64,000 bases of DNA from Treponema sp. UBA6367 (GTDB lineage: Bacteria; Spirochaetota; Spirochaetia; Treponematales; Treponemataceae). Location of the stretch: positions 81,342 through 145,341 of the forward strand of contig DJRF01000025.1 of assembly GCA_002437725.1 (NCBI GenBank), given 5' to 3'. Shown piece by piece: positions 41,828 to 49,315 of this stretch (the first letter of the stretch is position 1; every line of letters begins with the position of its first letter). Made by a program: the position numbers and the translations under genes. The notes beneath the pieces are model-generated. The model saw nothing but the letters and a program-made list of their open reading frames with translations, was not told where the DNA came from and did no database searches.

Positions 41828-43843
41828 ATGAAATTAAAAACTCGATTTTCTTTAGTCGCAATTCTGTGCGGAATAGAAATGATTCTTCTTTCAACGATTA
41901 CAATGTTTGGAACAAAAATCATTCAAAAAATGCATACTTTTCAATATAACGAGCTTGAATGTCAGTACGGAGTTTCAGAAATCATAAATTTTTTAAACCA
42001 AGGACTCTTTTGGTCAATCGACACAAGGACAATCAACAACGAATGGAAACAAAACGTTATTTCAACAAATAAGAAGTTTAGAGGACTGCAAGAAGACCCC
42101 ATTACTAAATTTTTTAAAGGCGATGTGGAAACTTCTCTTTCAGATATTCAAAAAACGTGGCAATCAATAGTTGCAAAGCTTAACCCAATCAACGGACATT
42201 TTAAATCTATTCAAGATATAAAATTTACAGAAGAAGAAATTAGTTATGCCTCAAGATACGGAATTAAAGCCTGCAAAGAACGTTTTCCAGACTCGCAAGC
42301 AATAGAATCCGCAAACGAAATTGTTCTCATCATCGAAATTCAGATGAAAGATTTAATAAAAGACGGAATAAAACTTCAAGGGCAGATGAAAATTGTAAAC
42401 GAAGAAATACGCGAAATTGTAGAAAACTATAGCCAAAAGTACAGGGTTATTGTTTTTATAGTAGGCGCAGTTTTCTTTGCCCTTATGATTTACAGTATTC
42501 TTTTAGGAACTGTAAAAGTTATAAACAACATAAAACGCGTTCACGACCTCTCAAAATCTTTGGCTCAAAAGGATTTTACAGTAGAATTAAAGCCTCAAGG
42601 CAGCAACGAAATGAAAACCTTGATGAAAAACATGAACGACATGGTTTCTGAAATAAACAGTTTCTTTATAGTTGTAAAAAAGACCGCTGCCAAGGCGATT
42701 TCTTCCGGGTATTCAATCAACGATTCTTCAATAAGCACTGCTGCGGCGACGAACCAGATAAACAATAATATTGAAGAAATTTCTAAAAAATTTGAACAGA
42801 TTAATCATTCTGTAACTAAAACTGTGCAAGCAATATCAGAAATAGATTCTCAAGTAAAAACGCTTGTTAACGACAATAATTTTCAGGCGACTGCGATCGA
42901 AGAAAGTTCCAGCGCAATTTCAACAATGGCGGACGAGCTTTCTGACATAAAGGAAAATGCAGAGCAGAGAACAAAAAGCACAGAAGAAATGCGAGGCCTT
43001 GTTGCCGACAGCGAAACAAAAATTCATGCAACCAGCGGAATTCTTTCTGAAGTCATGAATATGCTTGACGAAATTGGAGAAGTTATAAACATTATAGACG
43101 ATGTAACAGAACAGACCAACCTGCTTTCAATGAATGCGGCAATTGAATCCGCGCACGCCGGAGAATTTGGAAAAGGATTCGCTGTTGTTGCAGAAGAAAT
43201 CCGTTCGCTTGCGGAAAGCACTTCCGAAAACTCTAAAAAAATTAATGAAGCCATTACAAATATCATAAACAAAGTGACAGAGGCGAACAATTCCAGCTCA
43301 GAAGCTTCTGAAAGTTTTGAAAAGATTTCCTCCCATTCAGAATTAGTAATAAATTCTTTTAAGGAAATTTCGCTAGGGATTGAAAACATAAACTCGAAGA
43401 CAAGGCACATTGCAACAAAAACAGAACAAACCGCAACAACCGCGGAAAAAATTAATAAGTATTGCGAAAACCTAGCGGAACAGCAAGAAGCCGTTTATTC
43501 AGAAATTAATTCTATAAGCGATTTGTTCACACAGGCTCTTAGCGGAATTCACGAGATTCGAAACGGAACAGAAGACATAGTTCAAAGAATGGCAGCCGTT
43601 GGCGAGCAGAGCAAAGAGAGCTACAAAAACATGACTGACCTTGAAAACGTTCTTGAACAGTTCAAAACTACAAGCGACAATTCTCAAGAACTAAAGGAAG
43701 AAATAGACAATTCTAAAATCGAAAACATAATTTCGCCAGAACTTCAGGCTCAAATAGCAGCGGATTTTGACCAACAGGACAAAAAAAACTCAAACGAATT
43801 CGACAACCTCGATTTGGATAATATCGAAGAATACACAAATTGA
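41828..43843 (+). CDS. Methyl-accepting chemotaxis protein
   Basis: A 671-residue chemoreceptor. It has a short cytosolic start, membrane helix 1 (about 7-30), an all-helical sensor region (about 31-195), membrane helix 2 (about 198-222), a HAMP domain (about 223-275, IKRVHDLSKSLAQKDFTVEL) and a long signalling coiled coil. The hairpin tip reads EEIRSLAESTSENSKKINEA and contacts CheA/CheW. The acidic tail (about 620-671) has no NWETF-type pentapeptide. The ligand is unknown. Together with cheR and cheB next door it forms an adaptation cluster. A T-rich start region with GAGGTTAAG precedes the ATG. Confidence 0.93.
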   Translation: MKLKTRFSLVAILCGIEMILLSTITMFGTKIIQKMHTFQYNELECQYGVSEIINFLNQGLFWSIDTRTINNEWKQNVISTNKKFRGLQEDPITKFFKGDVETSLSDIQKTWQSIVAKLNPINGHFKSIQDIKFTEEEISYASRYGIKACKERFPDSQAIESANEIVLIIEIQMKDLIKDGIKLQGQMKIVNEEIREIVENYSQKYRVIVFIVGAVFFALMIYSILLGTVKVINNIKRVHDLSKSLAQKDFTVELKPQGSNEMKTLMKNMNDMVSEINSFFIVVKKTAAKAISSGYSINDSSISTAAATNQINNNIEEISKKFEQINHSVTKTVQAISEIDSQVKTLVNDNNFQATAIEESSSAISTMADELSDIKENAEQRTKSTEEMRGLVADSETKIHATSGILSEVMNMLDEIGEVINIIDDVTEQTNLLSMNAAIESAHAGEFGKGFAVVAEEIRSLAESTSENSKKINEAITNIINKVTEANNSSSEASESFEKISSHSELVINSFKEISLGIENINSKTRHIATKTEQTATTAEKINKYCENLAEQQEAVYSEINSISDLFTQALSGIHEIRNGTEDIVQRMAAVGEQSKESYKNMTDLENVLEQFKTTSDNSQELKEEIDNSKIENIISPELQAQIAADFDQQDKKNSNEFDNLDLDNIEEYTN

Positions 43844-43849
43844 ACATAT

Positions 43850-44053
43850 TAGCCAAAATTTTGAGTTTTTGGAAAAATAATAAAAGCGTAAGCGAAGTTA
43901 CAATTTGTGAAGACTTTGTGCGATTAGAACAATTAAAGTCGCGCAGCAACTCAACTCCATTCAAACGAAGTGCGAGCACAACCGTCTGAACAAATTGTAA
44001 ACTCGCTGAAAGCTTTTTTTCTAACTGTTATAAAAAACTCGACATTCTGGCTA
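43850..44053. repeat. Full copy (about 204 bp) of the dispersed palindromic element, inverted
   Basis: Same element as at 34924 but in reverse orientation: TAGCCAAAATTTTGAG at the left and CTCGACATTCTGGCTA at the right. Its ends pair less well than those of other copies, but the arms and the GAC/GTC core pair are retained. It fills most of the gap between the MCP gene and the lysS promoter. Confidence 0.88.
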
Positions 44054-44074
44054 CTAGTTAAATATTATGCTTAA

Positions 44075-44103
44075 TTGCCCTAAGTGCATTATTTCGCTAT
44101 AAT
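44075..44103 (+). promoter_or_regulatory. Promoter of lysS
   Basis: TTGCCC (44075-44080), 17-base spacer, TATAAT (44098-44103), 66 bases before the start codon and just outside the repeat copy. Confidence 0.65.
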
Positions 44104-44169
44104 CTTTTTATAACAGAAATATTTTGATTTCAATTTTTTCTATCCAGACTTAAAAAATTTGAGGACTTT

Positions 44170-45783
44170 ATGAGCAACGAACAAAGAAATCCGCTTTTAT
44201 GCCATTGGGCTGATCAAATGGCTTCTAAAATAATTGCAGAAAAAGGCGATTTAGACCTTTACACCTGCGCTTCCGGCATTACCCCTTCGGGAACCGTTCA
44301 CTTAGGAAACTTTAGAGAAATAATTACAGTAGACCTTGTTGTAAGAGCTTTAAGAGACCGGGGCAAAAATGTAAGATTCATTTATTCCTGGGACGACTAT
44401 GATGTATTCCGAAAAGTTCCTGCAAATATGCCGAATCCTGAAATTTTGGAAAAGTATCTTAGATATCCAATAACAGAAGTTCCAGATACAACTGGAAGAA
44501 ACGAAAATTATGCGCGCCACCACGAAGTCGACATAGAGCAGCAGCTTCCACGCGTTGGAATTCATCCGGAGTTTCTTTACCAGGCGAGCCGCTACCGGGC
44601 AAACCGCTATGCGGAAGGCATGAAAAAAGCATTGCAAAACCGCGAGCTCATAAAAGAATGTTTAAACGAATACCGCGACGAGCAGCACAAAATGAAAAAA
44701 GAAGACGTTTACTGGCCTGTATCTGTTTTTTGCGGAAAATGCAGCAAAGACACAACAGAAATAACTGGCTACGACGGCGAATACGGACTTTCTTACAAAT
44801 GCGAATGTGGAAACTGCGAAAAAGTTGATCTAAGAACATTTAAGGGAGCAAAGCTCGGCTGGCGTGTAGACTGGCCAATGAGATGGAACGAAGAAAAAGT
44901 TGTTTTTGAACCAGGCGGAAAAGACCACATAAGCCCAGGCGGTTCTTACGACACTGCAAAGCTTGTTTCAAAAAAGGTTTACGGTTGGGACGCGCCAATT
45001 ACAATGCGCTACGACTTTGTAAACCTTAAAGGTGTGCCAGGAAAAATGTCTTCATCAAAAGGAAAGGTTATAGCCCTTCCAGATGCGCTTGATGTCTACC
45101 AAGCAGAAGTTCTTCGCTACATTTTTGCAGGAACTAGACCAAACACAGAATTTGCAATTTCTTTTGACCTTGACGTTCTAAAAGTTTACGAAGATTACGA
45201 CAAAACAGAACGAATTGTATACGGCGTAGACAAAGCAAAGAGCGAAGACTTGTTCAACAAGGAAAAACGAATCTACATGCTCAGCCAAATAGACGGCAAG
45301 TTTCCTGAAACAATGCCTTATCAGATTACTTTCAGAATGCTTACAACTTTGCTTCAAACATATTCTGGAAACATCGATGCAGTAATTGCTTCGCTTGGCG
45401 ACGTAAAGCCAGAGCAAGAGGAAAGGCTCCGCCGCCGCTGTGAATGTGCATGGTTCTGGATAAAAAACAGCGCTCCTTCTTGCGCTCCAGAATTTTGCTT
45501 TGCGCTCAGAGAAGACGGCTCAAAAGCGGAACTTTCAGAAGAAATGAAAAAGGCGGTTATTAGAGTCCGCGACGAAGTTGCTCCAAAGGTTGGAACTTTT
45601 GCAACCGACAAAGACTGCCAGCAAGCAATGTACGATATAGCGACAGAACTTGGCCTTGACGCAAAGGCTCTGTTCACTGCGCTGTACCAAGCTTTAATTG
45701 GCAAAGACCAAGGACCTCGCCTTGCTTCGTTTATGAAAATAATTGGAAAAGATAAACTTGCAAAAATTCTTGCAGTTTACTAA
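44170..45783 (+). CDS. lysS: Lysyl-tRNA synthetase, class I
   Basis: A 537-residue class I enzyme that charges tRNA-Lys. It has the Rossmann-type HIGH motif as HLGN in ASGITPSGTVHLGNFRE (about 34-50) and KMSKS as KMSSSKGK (about 296). A Cys-rich zinc-binding insert with CGKCSKD and CECGNCEK (about 188-216) lies between them. The helical anticodon domain is C-terminal. Most bacteria use an unrelated class II LysRS; spirochetes, archaea and a few others use this form. GAGG precedes the ATG. The downstream hairpin at 45822 probably ends the transcript. Confidence 0.95.
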   Translation: MSNEQRNPLLCHWADQMASKIIAEKGDLDLYTCASGITPSGTVHLGNFREIITVDLVVRALRDRGKNVRFIYSWDDYDVFRKVPANMPNPEILEKYLRYPITEVPDTTGRNENYARHHEVDIEQQLPRVGIHPEFLYQASRYRANRYAEGMKKALQNRELIKECLNEYRDEQHKMKKEDVYWPVSVFCGKCSKDTTEITGYDGEYGLSYKCECGNCEKVDLRTFKGAKLGWRVDWPMRWNEEKVVFEPGGKDHISPGGSYDTAKLVSKKVYGWDAPITMRYDFVNLKGVPGKMSSSKGKVIALPDALDVYQAEVLRYIFAGTRPNTEFAISFDLDVLKVYEDYDKTERIVYGVDKAKSEDLFNKEKRIYMLSQIDGKFPETMPYQITFRMLTTLLQTYSGNIDAVIASLGDVKPEQEERLRRRCECAWFWIKNSAPSCAPEFCFALREDGSKAELSEEMKKAVIRVRDEVAPKVGTFATDKDCQQAMYDIATELGLDAKALFTALYQALIGKDQGPRLASFMKIIGKDKLAKILAVY

Positions 45784-45784
45784 T

Positions 45785-45861
45785 CCGTCCAATTTTCGAG
45801 TTTTTAGAAAGAAGAAAAAAAGTGCAAGCGATTTTTTACAATTGTAAAAAATCGCTTACAC
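45785..45861. repeat. Degenerate palindromic element with a 40-bp near-perfect palindrome
   Basis: The left end CCAATTTTCGAGTTTTTAGA resembles the family ends. The right part (45822-45861) is a 40-base palindrome with a single mismatched pair: GTGCAAGCGATTTTTTACA against its complement. It lies between lysS and a convergent gene and carries T and A runs on both arms, so it probably serves as a bidirectional terminator. It overlaps the last codon and stop of the convergent gene. Confidence 0.65.
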
Positions 45862-46341
45862 AACTTCTTTTATTCTGTCGGTTGTGCGTATTCCGTAATC
45901 TTCTAATTCTTGAATATCGGTTTCGCAGTATTTGCCGTTTTTATTTGAAGGCAGCGCATAAAAAAGCGCGCAGCGATAAGCGCAGTTATTTTTTATATAA
46001 AACTCAAGTTCAACGTAAGAAATTGCTTCAAGCGCTTCTTTTCTAAGTTTTTTAAGATATTCTTCAACATCTTTTTGGTCAGCACCTTTTAAGTAACTTA
46101 AAAACTCGCTGTAACGGATTCCATAAAGGCTCATAGTCACAATGTCGTAGTCGTACAAAGGCTCCGCTGCATAAAAAAGATGCCCGCCATTGGCAGTTGC
46201 AATAAGATTTTCTTCGCCGCCAACATTTCTTACGTTGGCTATTAAATCGTTAAAAACAATGTCGTAGAATTGATTGTTGTCGTGAACGTATTGACAAAAA
46301 CGGTTGTTATAAAGAACATCAAGAGTTAATTTTCCACCCAT
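45856..46341 (-). CDS. Conserved-looking cytosolic protein, unknown function
   Basis: I do not recognise a family. From ATG 46341 (after AGGGGG) the product has 161 residues, without signal peptide or membrane helix. It is rich in Tyr/Asn/Asp, with patches such as YNNRFCQYVHDNNQFYDIVF and TMSLYGIRYSEFLSYLKGAD and a helical KKLRKEALEAISYVELEF stretch. The frame is open from 46395, but the ribosome site favours the inner start. Its 3' end lies in the palindromic terminator shared with lysS, and a short palindromic repeat separates it from the DUF4349 gene. Confidence 0.6.
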   Translation of the reverse strand: MGGKLTLDVLYNNRFCQYVHDNNQFYDIVFNDLIANVRNVGGEENLIATANGGHLFYAAEPLYDYDIVTMSLYGIRYSEFLSYLKGADQKDVEEYLKKLRKEALEAISYVELEFYIKNNCAYRCALFYALPSNKNGKYCETDIQELEDYGIRTTDRIKEVV

Positions 46342-46402
46342 AGCAAGCCCCCTTTTTCCCTTTACATTATAAACCAGGGTGGAAAATTTTACCAATTTTA
46401 TT

Positions 46403-46509
46403 TAGCCTAAACTTCGAGTCTTTGGAAAAATAAACAAAAGCGTAAACGAATTTACAATTTGTTGAAAGCATTTTTTTCATAATTTATAAAAAACTCGACA
46501 TTTGGGCTA
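46403..46509. repeat. Internally deleted copy (about 107 bp) of the dispersed palindromic element
   Basis: Left end TAGCCTAAACTTCGAGTC and right end GACATTTGGGCTA. The core is missing and the arms are joined at ACAATTTGTTGAAAGC. The final CTA of the element (46507-46509) is, on the minus strand, the TAG stop codon of the DUF4349 gene, so the repeat supplies that gene's end. Confidence 0.82.
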
Positions 46510-47424
46510 TTTAAGTTTGTTAAAAAGTTTTTTAATAAGCCCTACTTTTCCAAACAAAAGCCAGAAAAGCAATGAAATAATTGCAATAACAGGTATTCCG
46601 CAGATTACTGCATAAAGAATGATTTTTAAAAGCCCTGCAAAGAATTTAAGCAAAGAACGTCCAAATGCAGAAATATTTTCGCCAAATGAAGGCCTGTGCA
46701 AAACTGGAGAAGTTTTTCCATCAGGAAGACGAAGAGTTATATTTATGGTAGAAAAATCAATTTGGTTTGAAAGCCGTTTCATTCTGCCTTCCATAGATTC
46801 CAATTCAGAAGTTACGGAATTCAATTCGCGTTCAATTTTTAGAATATCAGAAAGATTTTCTGCCTTTGCAAGATAGCCTTTTAGATTTTTTTGAAGAATC
46901 TTTTTTGTTTCGATTCTTGTCTGAAGGTCATAATACTGCTCGCTAACATCTTGAACATTCATGCTTCGGCTTTTTACAAGTCCAAGCTGGCCCGCATAGC
47001 TGATTGCCTCATCAAATCTTGCTGAAGGAACTTTTACTGTAAACGTGCAAGAATATTCATCGCGATAAGAATTGCTGATATATCCTGAAAACTTAGAGCA
47101 GAAATTTTCCATTAATTTGTCAGAAGAATCCAAATCTTCAATTTGAATGGAAATATTGCCATTTTTTATAAGTTTTCGCTCCTGAATATCAGACGAAGAA
47201 CCTGAACTTTCTTCCATTGAAACAGAATCAGAAGCCATTTCCTTAGCATCATTTGTTGAATAGGCAGCAGATTTTGCCATCATCATTCTAGGAGCAGCAT
47301 TTCCTACTGGCTCAGAATCTTCATAAAGAAAACTTGCAGTTTTTTCGATATAATTTTTTTTACCAGAACAAGAAGGCAGCAAAAATACACACAAAGCAAA
47401 AACTAAAAAAATATTTTTTTTCAT
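46507..47424 (-). CDS. DUF4349 lipoprotein with C-terminal membrane helix
   Basis: A 305-residue lipoprotein. The signal peptide ends at the lipobox Cys in LLPSC (about residue 18), followed by a Met/Ala/Ser-rich linker and the DUF4349 domain (about 95-270: KLIKNGNISIQIEDLDSSDK, a coiled coil around LSDILKIERELNSVTSELES, then RLSNQIDFSTINITLRL). One membrane helix near the C-terminus (about 268-292) is followed by basic residues. Such proteins bridge the two faces of an envelope compartment; the function is unknown. GGGAGGAATT precedes ATG 47424. The stop codon comes from the adjoining repeat. Confidence 0.82.
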   Translation of the reverse strand: MKKNIFLVFALCVFLLPSCSGKKNYIEKTASFLYEDSEPVGNAAPRMMMAKSAAYSTNDAKEMASDSVSMEESSGSSSDIQERKLIKNGNISIQIEDLDSSDKLMENFCSKFSGYISNSYRDEYSCTFTVKVPSARFDEAISYAGQLGLVKSRSMNVQDVSEQYYDLQTRIETKKILQKNLKGYLAKAENLSDILKIERELNSVTSELESMEGRMKRLSNQIDFSTINITLRLPDGKTSPVLHRPSFGENISAFGRSLLKFFAGLLKIILYAVICGIPVIAIISLLFWLLFGKVGLIKKLFNKLK

Positions 47425-47468
47425 AATTCCTCCCATAAAAAAGTCAAATAGAAAATATCAATTTTCGA

Positions 47469-47492
47469 TTTAGGGATTATCAAATCCCTAAA
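47469..47492. other. Perfect 10-bp stem-loop upstream of the DUF4349 gene
   Basis: TTTAGGGATT-ATCA-AATCCCTAAA. The first of four hairpins packed in the 47437-47753 gap. No T tract on the side needed to end the GH13 transcript. Confidence 0.6.
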
Positions 47493-47503
47493 AACGGCTG
47501 TGT

Positions 47504-47530
47504 CAAGGTCTTGAGCGTAAGCGTACCTTG
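47504..47530. other. Stem-loop CAAGGT/ACCTTG similar to the terminator at 50417
   Basis: CAAGGT (47504-47509) pairs with ACCTTG (47525-47530) around a GTAAGC-containing loop. The surrounding bases ACGGCTG ... GTCTT ... CGTAAGCG ... CCTTG echo the hairpin that follows the poly-G lipoprotein gene at 50417-50465, suggesting a common origin. Confidence 0.45.
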
Positions 47531-47591
47531 GACTAGACGCATTTGACTTTTAAGTTGTTTCGCAACGAAGTGAGAAACAACAGATGATAAG

Positions 47592-47612
47592 AAAGTTTGC
47601 AACGCAAACTTT
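47592..47612. repeat. Copy of the GTTTGC-AAC-GCAAAC hairpin repeat
   Basis: AAAGTTTGC-AAC-GCAAACTTT, a perfect 9-bp stem with a 3-base loop, identical in sequence to the copy at 59138. It is followed within 4 bases by the AGATAAAAACAG hairpin. Confidence 0.75.
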
Positions 47613-47615
47613 TAA

Positions 47616-47652
47616 AGATAAAAACAGACGCTATGTTCGGCTGTTTTTATCT
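47616..47652. terminator. Perfect 12-bp A/T-rich hairpin downstream of the GH13 gene
   Basis: AGATAAAAACAG (47616-47627) pairs with CTGTTTTTATCT (47641-47652). A related hairpin lies at 31457-31487, again next to a GTTTGC-type repeat. It could end the GH13 transcript from the right, but lies about 100 bases past that gene's stop. The rest of the 47437-47753 gap is A+T-rich with no reading frame of note. Confidence 0.5.
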
Positions 47653-47753
47653 TATCTCCAAATAAAATATTTTATTGTAATTTGTATAATAGCACGGAAA
47701 ATGAAAATGTTCATTATAAAATCATTATAAAATAAGTTAAAAGGCAACCTTCC

Positions 47754-49130
47754 CTAGCATTTCAAAATCCTAAGCCAGTTTGCAGGGATTTCAAGGCGGT
47801 TCAAGTCGCTTTCACAAAAGATGCCGCCATTTAACACATCTTCGCAAGAACGATGAATTGTATTTTTTAAGCAGACGCAAGCAGGTTTATCTTCGCAATT
47901 GACGGCAACGATTATTCTTTGACCGTAAAATTCTCTTTCAAAAACAAACTGGCAGCTGCTAACAAAAATTTGACTGTAGCTTCCTTTTTTAAGCGCGTCA
48001 AACTGCAAACGGATTGACGCGAACTTTTGAATCGCTTTTGCAAGCGAAAGGGAATCCACATCAGGCTTTGCAAAATCCGGAACATGGCATTTTCCGTCCA
48101 AATCAGAAGAAGCGCCAAATGATGGGCGCAACTGCTCATCGCCAGAACTATTTCTTTTTCCACGCAAGCCGTATTCGCCACCGTAGTAAATCGAAGGAAC
48201 TCCAGGCATTGTAAACAAAAGCCCGTAAAGTGGGAAAAGCCATCTTGAATCAGAAAGAACAGAAGCGACTCTGTCTACATCATGATTTTCCGCAAAATTG
48301 TAGAGCGGCATAAACTTGTAGATTCCAGAATTTCCAAACTGCCGATTCAAACTGTAAGCAATTTCAAAAAAATTGCGGCTATTAAAGCTTGACCACAATC
48401 CTTTGTAACATTCGTAGTTTGTAACGCTGTGCAACCTTGAAGGACGAACCCAATTATTGTAGTCGCCGTGAACAACTTCGCCCATAAGCCAAAAATCTTG
48501 CTTTATGGAAGCGCAAAATTTGCTGAGATTTTCCATAAAATTTGCGCTAAGAACATCTGCTGCGTCAAGCCTTAATCCGTCTATTTTAAATTCTTGAATC
48601 CAAAACTTTACCGCCCCAAACAAATGTTCTTGAACTTGACCACATTCACCGTTTAGCTTTACAAGGTCCTTGCAGCCAGCCCACCCTTCGTAGTCAAAAT
48701 TGTCGCCATAGCAGCTTTTTTGTCCGAATTTCAAATTTTTGTACCAAGAGCAATAGCGGGAACTGTTTCCGTTTGCCTGAATATCTTTAAATGCAAAAAA
48801 ATCCCGGCCTGTGTGGTTAAAAACAGCATCAAGCACGACTTTAAAACCCATCTCGTGAGCTGCATTGCAAAAATGTTTAAAAGATTCGTTATTGCCAAGC
48901 CGCCTGTCAACATGGTAATAGTCAACGGTGTCGTAGCCGTGAGATGAGCTTTCAAAAAGAGGACCAATGTAAAGGGCATTGCATCCAAGCTCGCGAATAC
49001 GCGGAAGCTGTTCTTCCAAAGCAGAAAAAGCGCTGCCTGCAGGACATGAAAAGTCATTGCGTTTTGGGCAGCCGCACATTCCAAGCGGATATATATGGTA
49101 GAAAATCGAATCAAAAATTGTATCTTTCAT
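47754..49130 (-). CDS. GH13 alpha-amylase-family glycosidase
   Basis: A 458-residue cytosolic enzyme (no signal peptide) acting on alpha-glucans. The (beta/alpha)8 barrel shows the four GH13 regions: DAVFNHTG, GLRLDAADVL with the nucleophile Asp, LMGEVVHGDY with the acid Glu, and NFAENHDVDR with the last His-Asp pair. The C-terminal beta domain (about 390-458) is short. Substrate specificity (maltodextrin, neopullulanase-like) cannot be told. The ATG at 49130 follows GAGG; a frame opens at 49160 inside the operator, which argues against that start. Transcription is probably controlled by the double operator directly upstream. Confidence 0.92.
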   Translation of the reverse strand: MKDTIFDSIFYHIYPLGMCGCPKRNDFSCPAGSAFSALEEQLPRIRELGCNALYIGPLFESSSHGYDTVDYYHVDRRLGNNESFKHFCNAAHEMGFKVVLDAVFNHTGRDFFAFKDIQANGNSSRYCSWYKNLKFGQKSCYGDNFDYEGWAGCKDLVKLNGECGQVQEHLFGAVKFWIQEFKIDGLRLDAADVLSANFMENLSKFCASIKQDFWLMGEVVHGDYNNWVRPSRLHSVTNYECYKGLWSSFNSRNFFEIAYSLNRQFGNSGIYKFMPLYNFAENHDVDRVASVLSDSRWLFPLYGLLFTMPGVPSIYYGGEYGLRGKRNSSGDEQLRPSFGASSDLDGKCHVPDFAKPDVDSLSLAKAIQKFASIRLQFDALKKGSYSQIFVSSCQFVFEREFYGQRIIVAVNCEDKPACVCLKNTIHRSCEDVLNGGIFCESDLNRLEIPANWLRILKC

Positions 49131-49143
49131 AAAAACCTCAGGA

Positions 49144-49204
49144 TTGTTCTTATATACCATTTGGTATATAAGAACAATATACCGATTGGTATACGTTTTG
49201 TCAA
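49144..49204 (-). promoter_or_regulatory. Promoter and twin palindromic operator of the GH13 gene
   Basis: On the minus strand TTGACA (49199-49204) and TATATT (49176-49181) are 17 bases apart: a near-ideal promoter. Two copies of the palindrome TATACC-N4-GGTATA sit on it, at 49178-49193 (in the spacer and -10) and 49153-49168 (just downstream of the start site), 25 bp centre to centre. The second is nested in a perfect 15-bp inverted repeat (49144-49177). This is the pattern of a dimeric repressor binding two sites; the regulator is not encoded next door. Confidence 0.85.
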
Positions 49205-49239
49205 TATTTTTTATTTGCCTTTTTAAACTTTTTACAATA

Positions 49240-49283
49240 TAGTCGAAATGTTAAGTTTTTCTAAAAACTCAAAACTTAGGTCA
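49240..49283. repeat. Minimal (about 44 bp) copy of the dispersed palindromic element
   Basis: TAGTCGAAATGTTAAGTTTTT and AAAAACTCAAAACTTAGGTCA joined through CT. Only the two ends remain, making one small hairpin between the divergent GH13 promoter and the poly-G lipoprotein gene. Confidence 0.65.
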
Positions 49284-49315
49284 CTTATTCAATTCTTTAT
49301 TGGAGGTATAAAATA

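Noticed and set aside
39339..43843. A full chemotaxis operon with CheA/CheW
   Set aside because: Only cheB, cheR and one MCP gene are present; the remaining signalling genes are not in the window.
43850..44053. The repeats as transposase-bearing insertion sequences
   Set aside because: None is longer than about 205 bp and none has a coding frame of transposase type.
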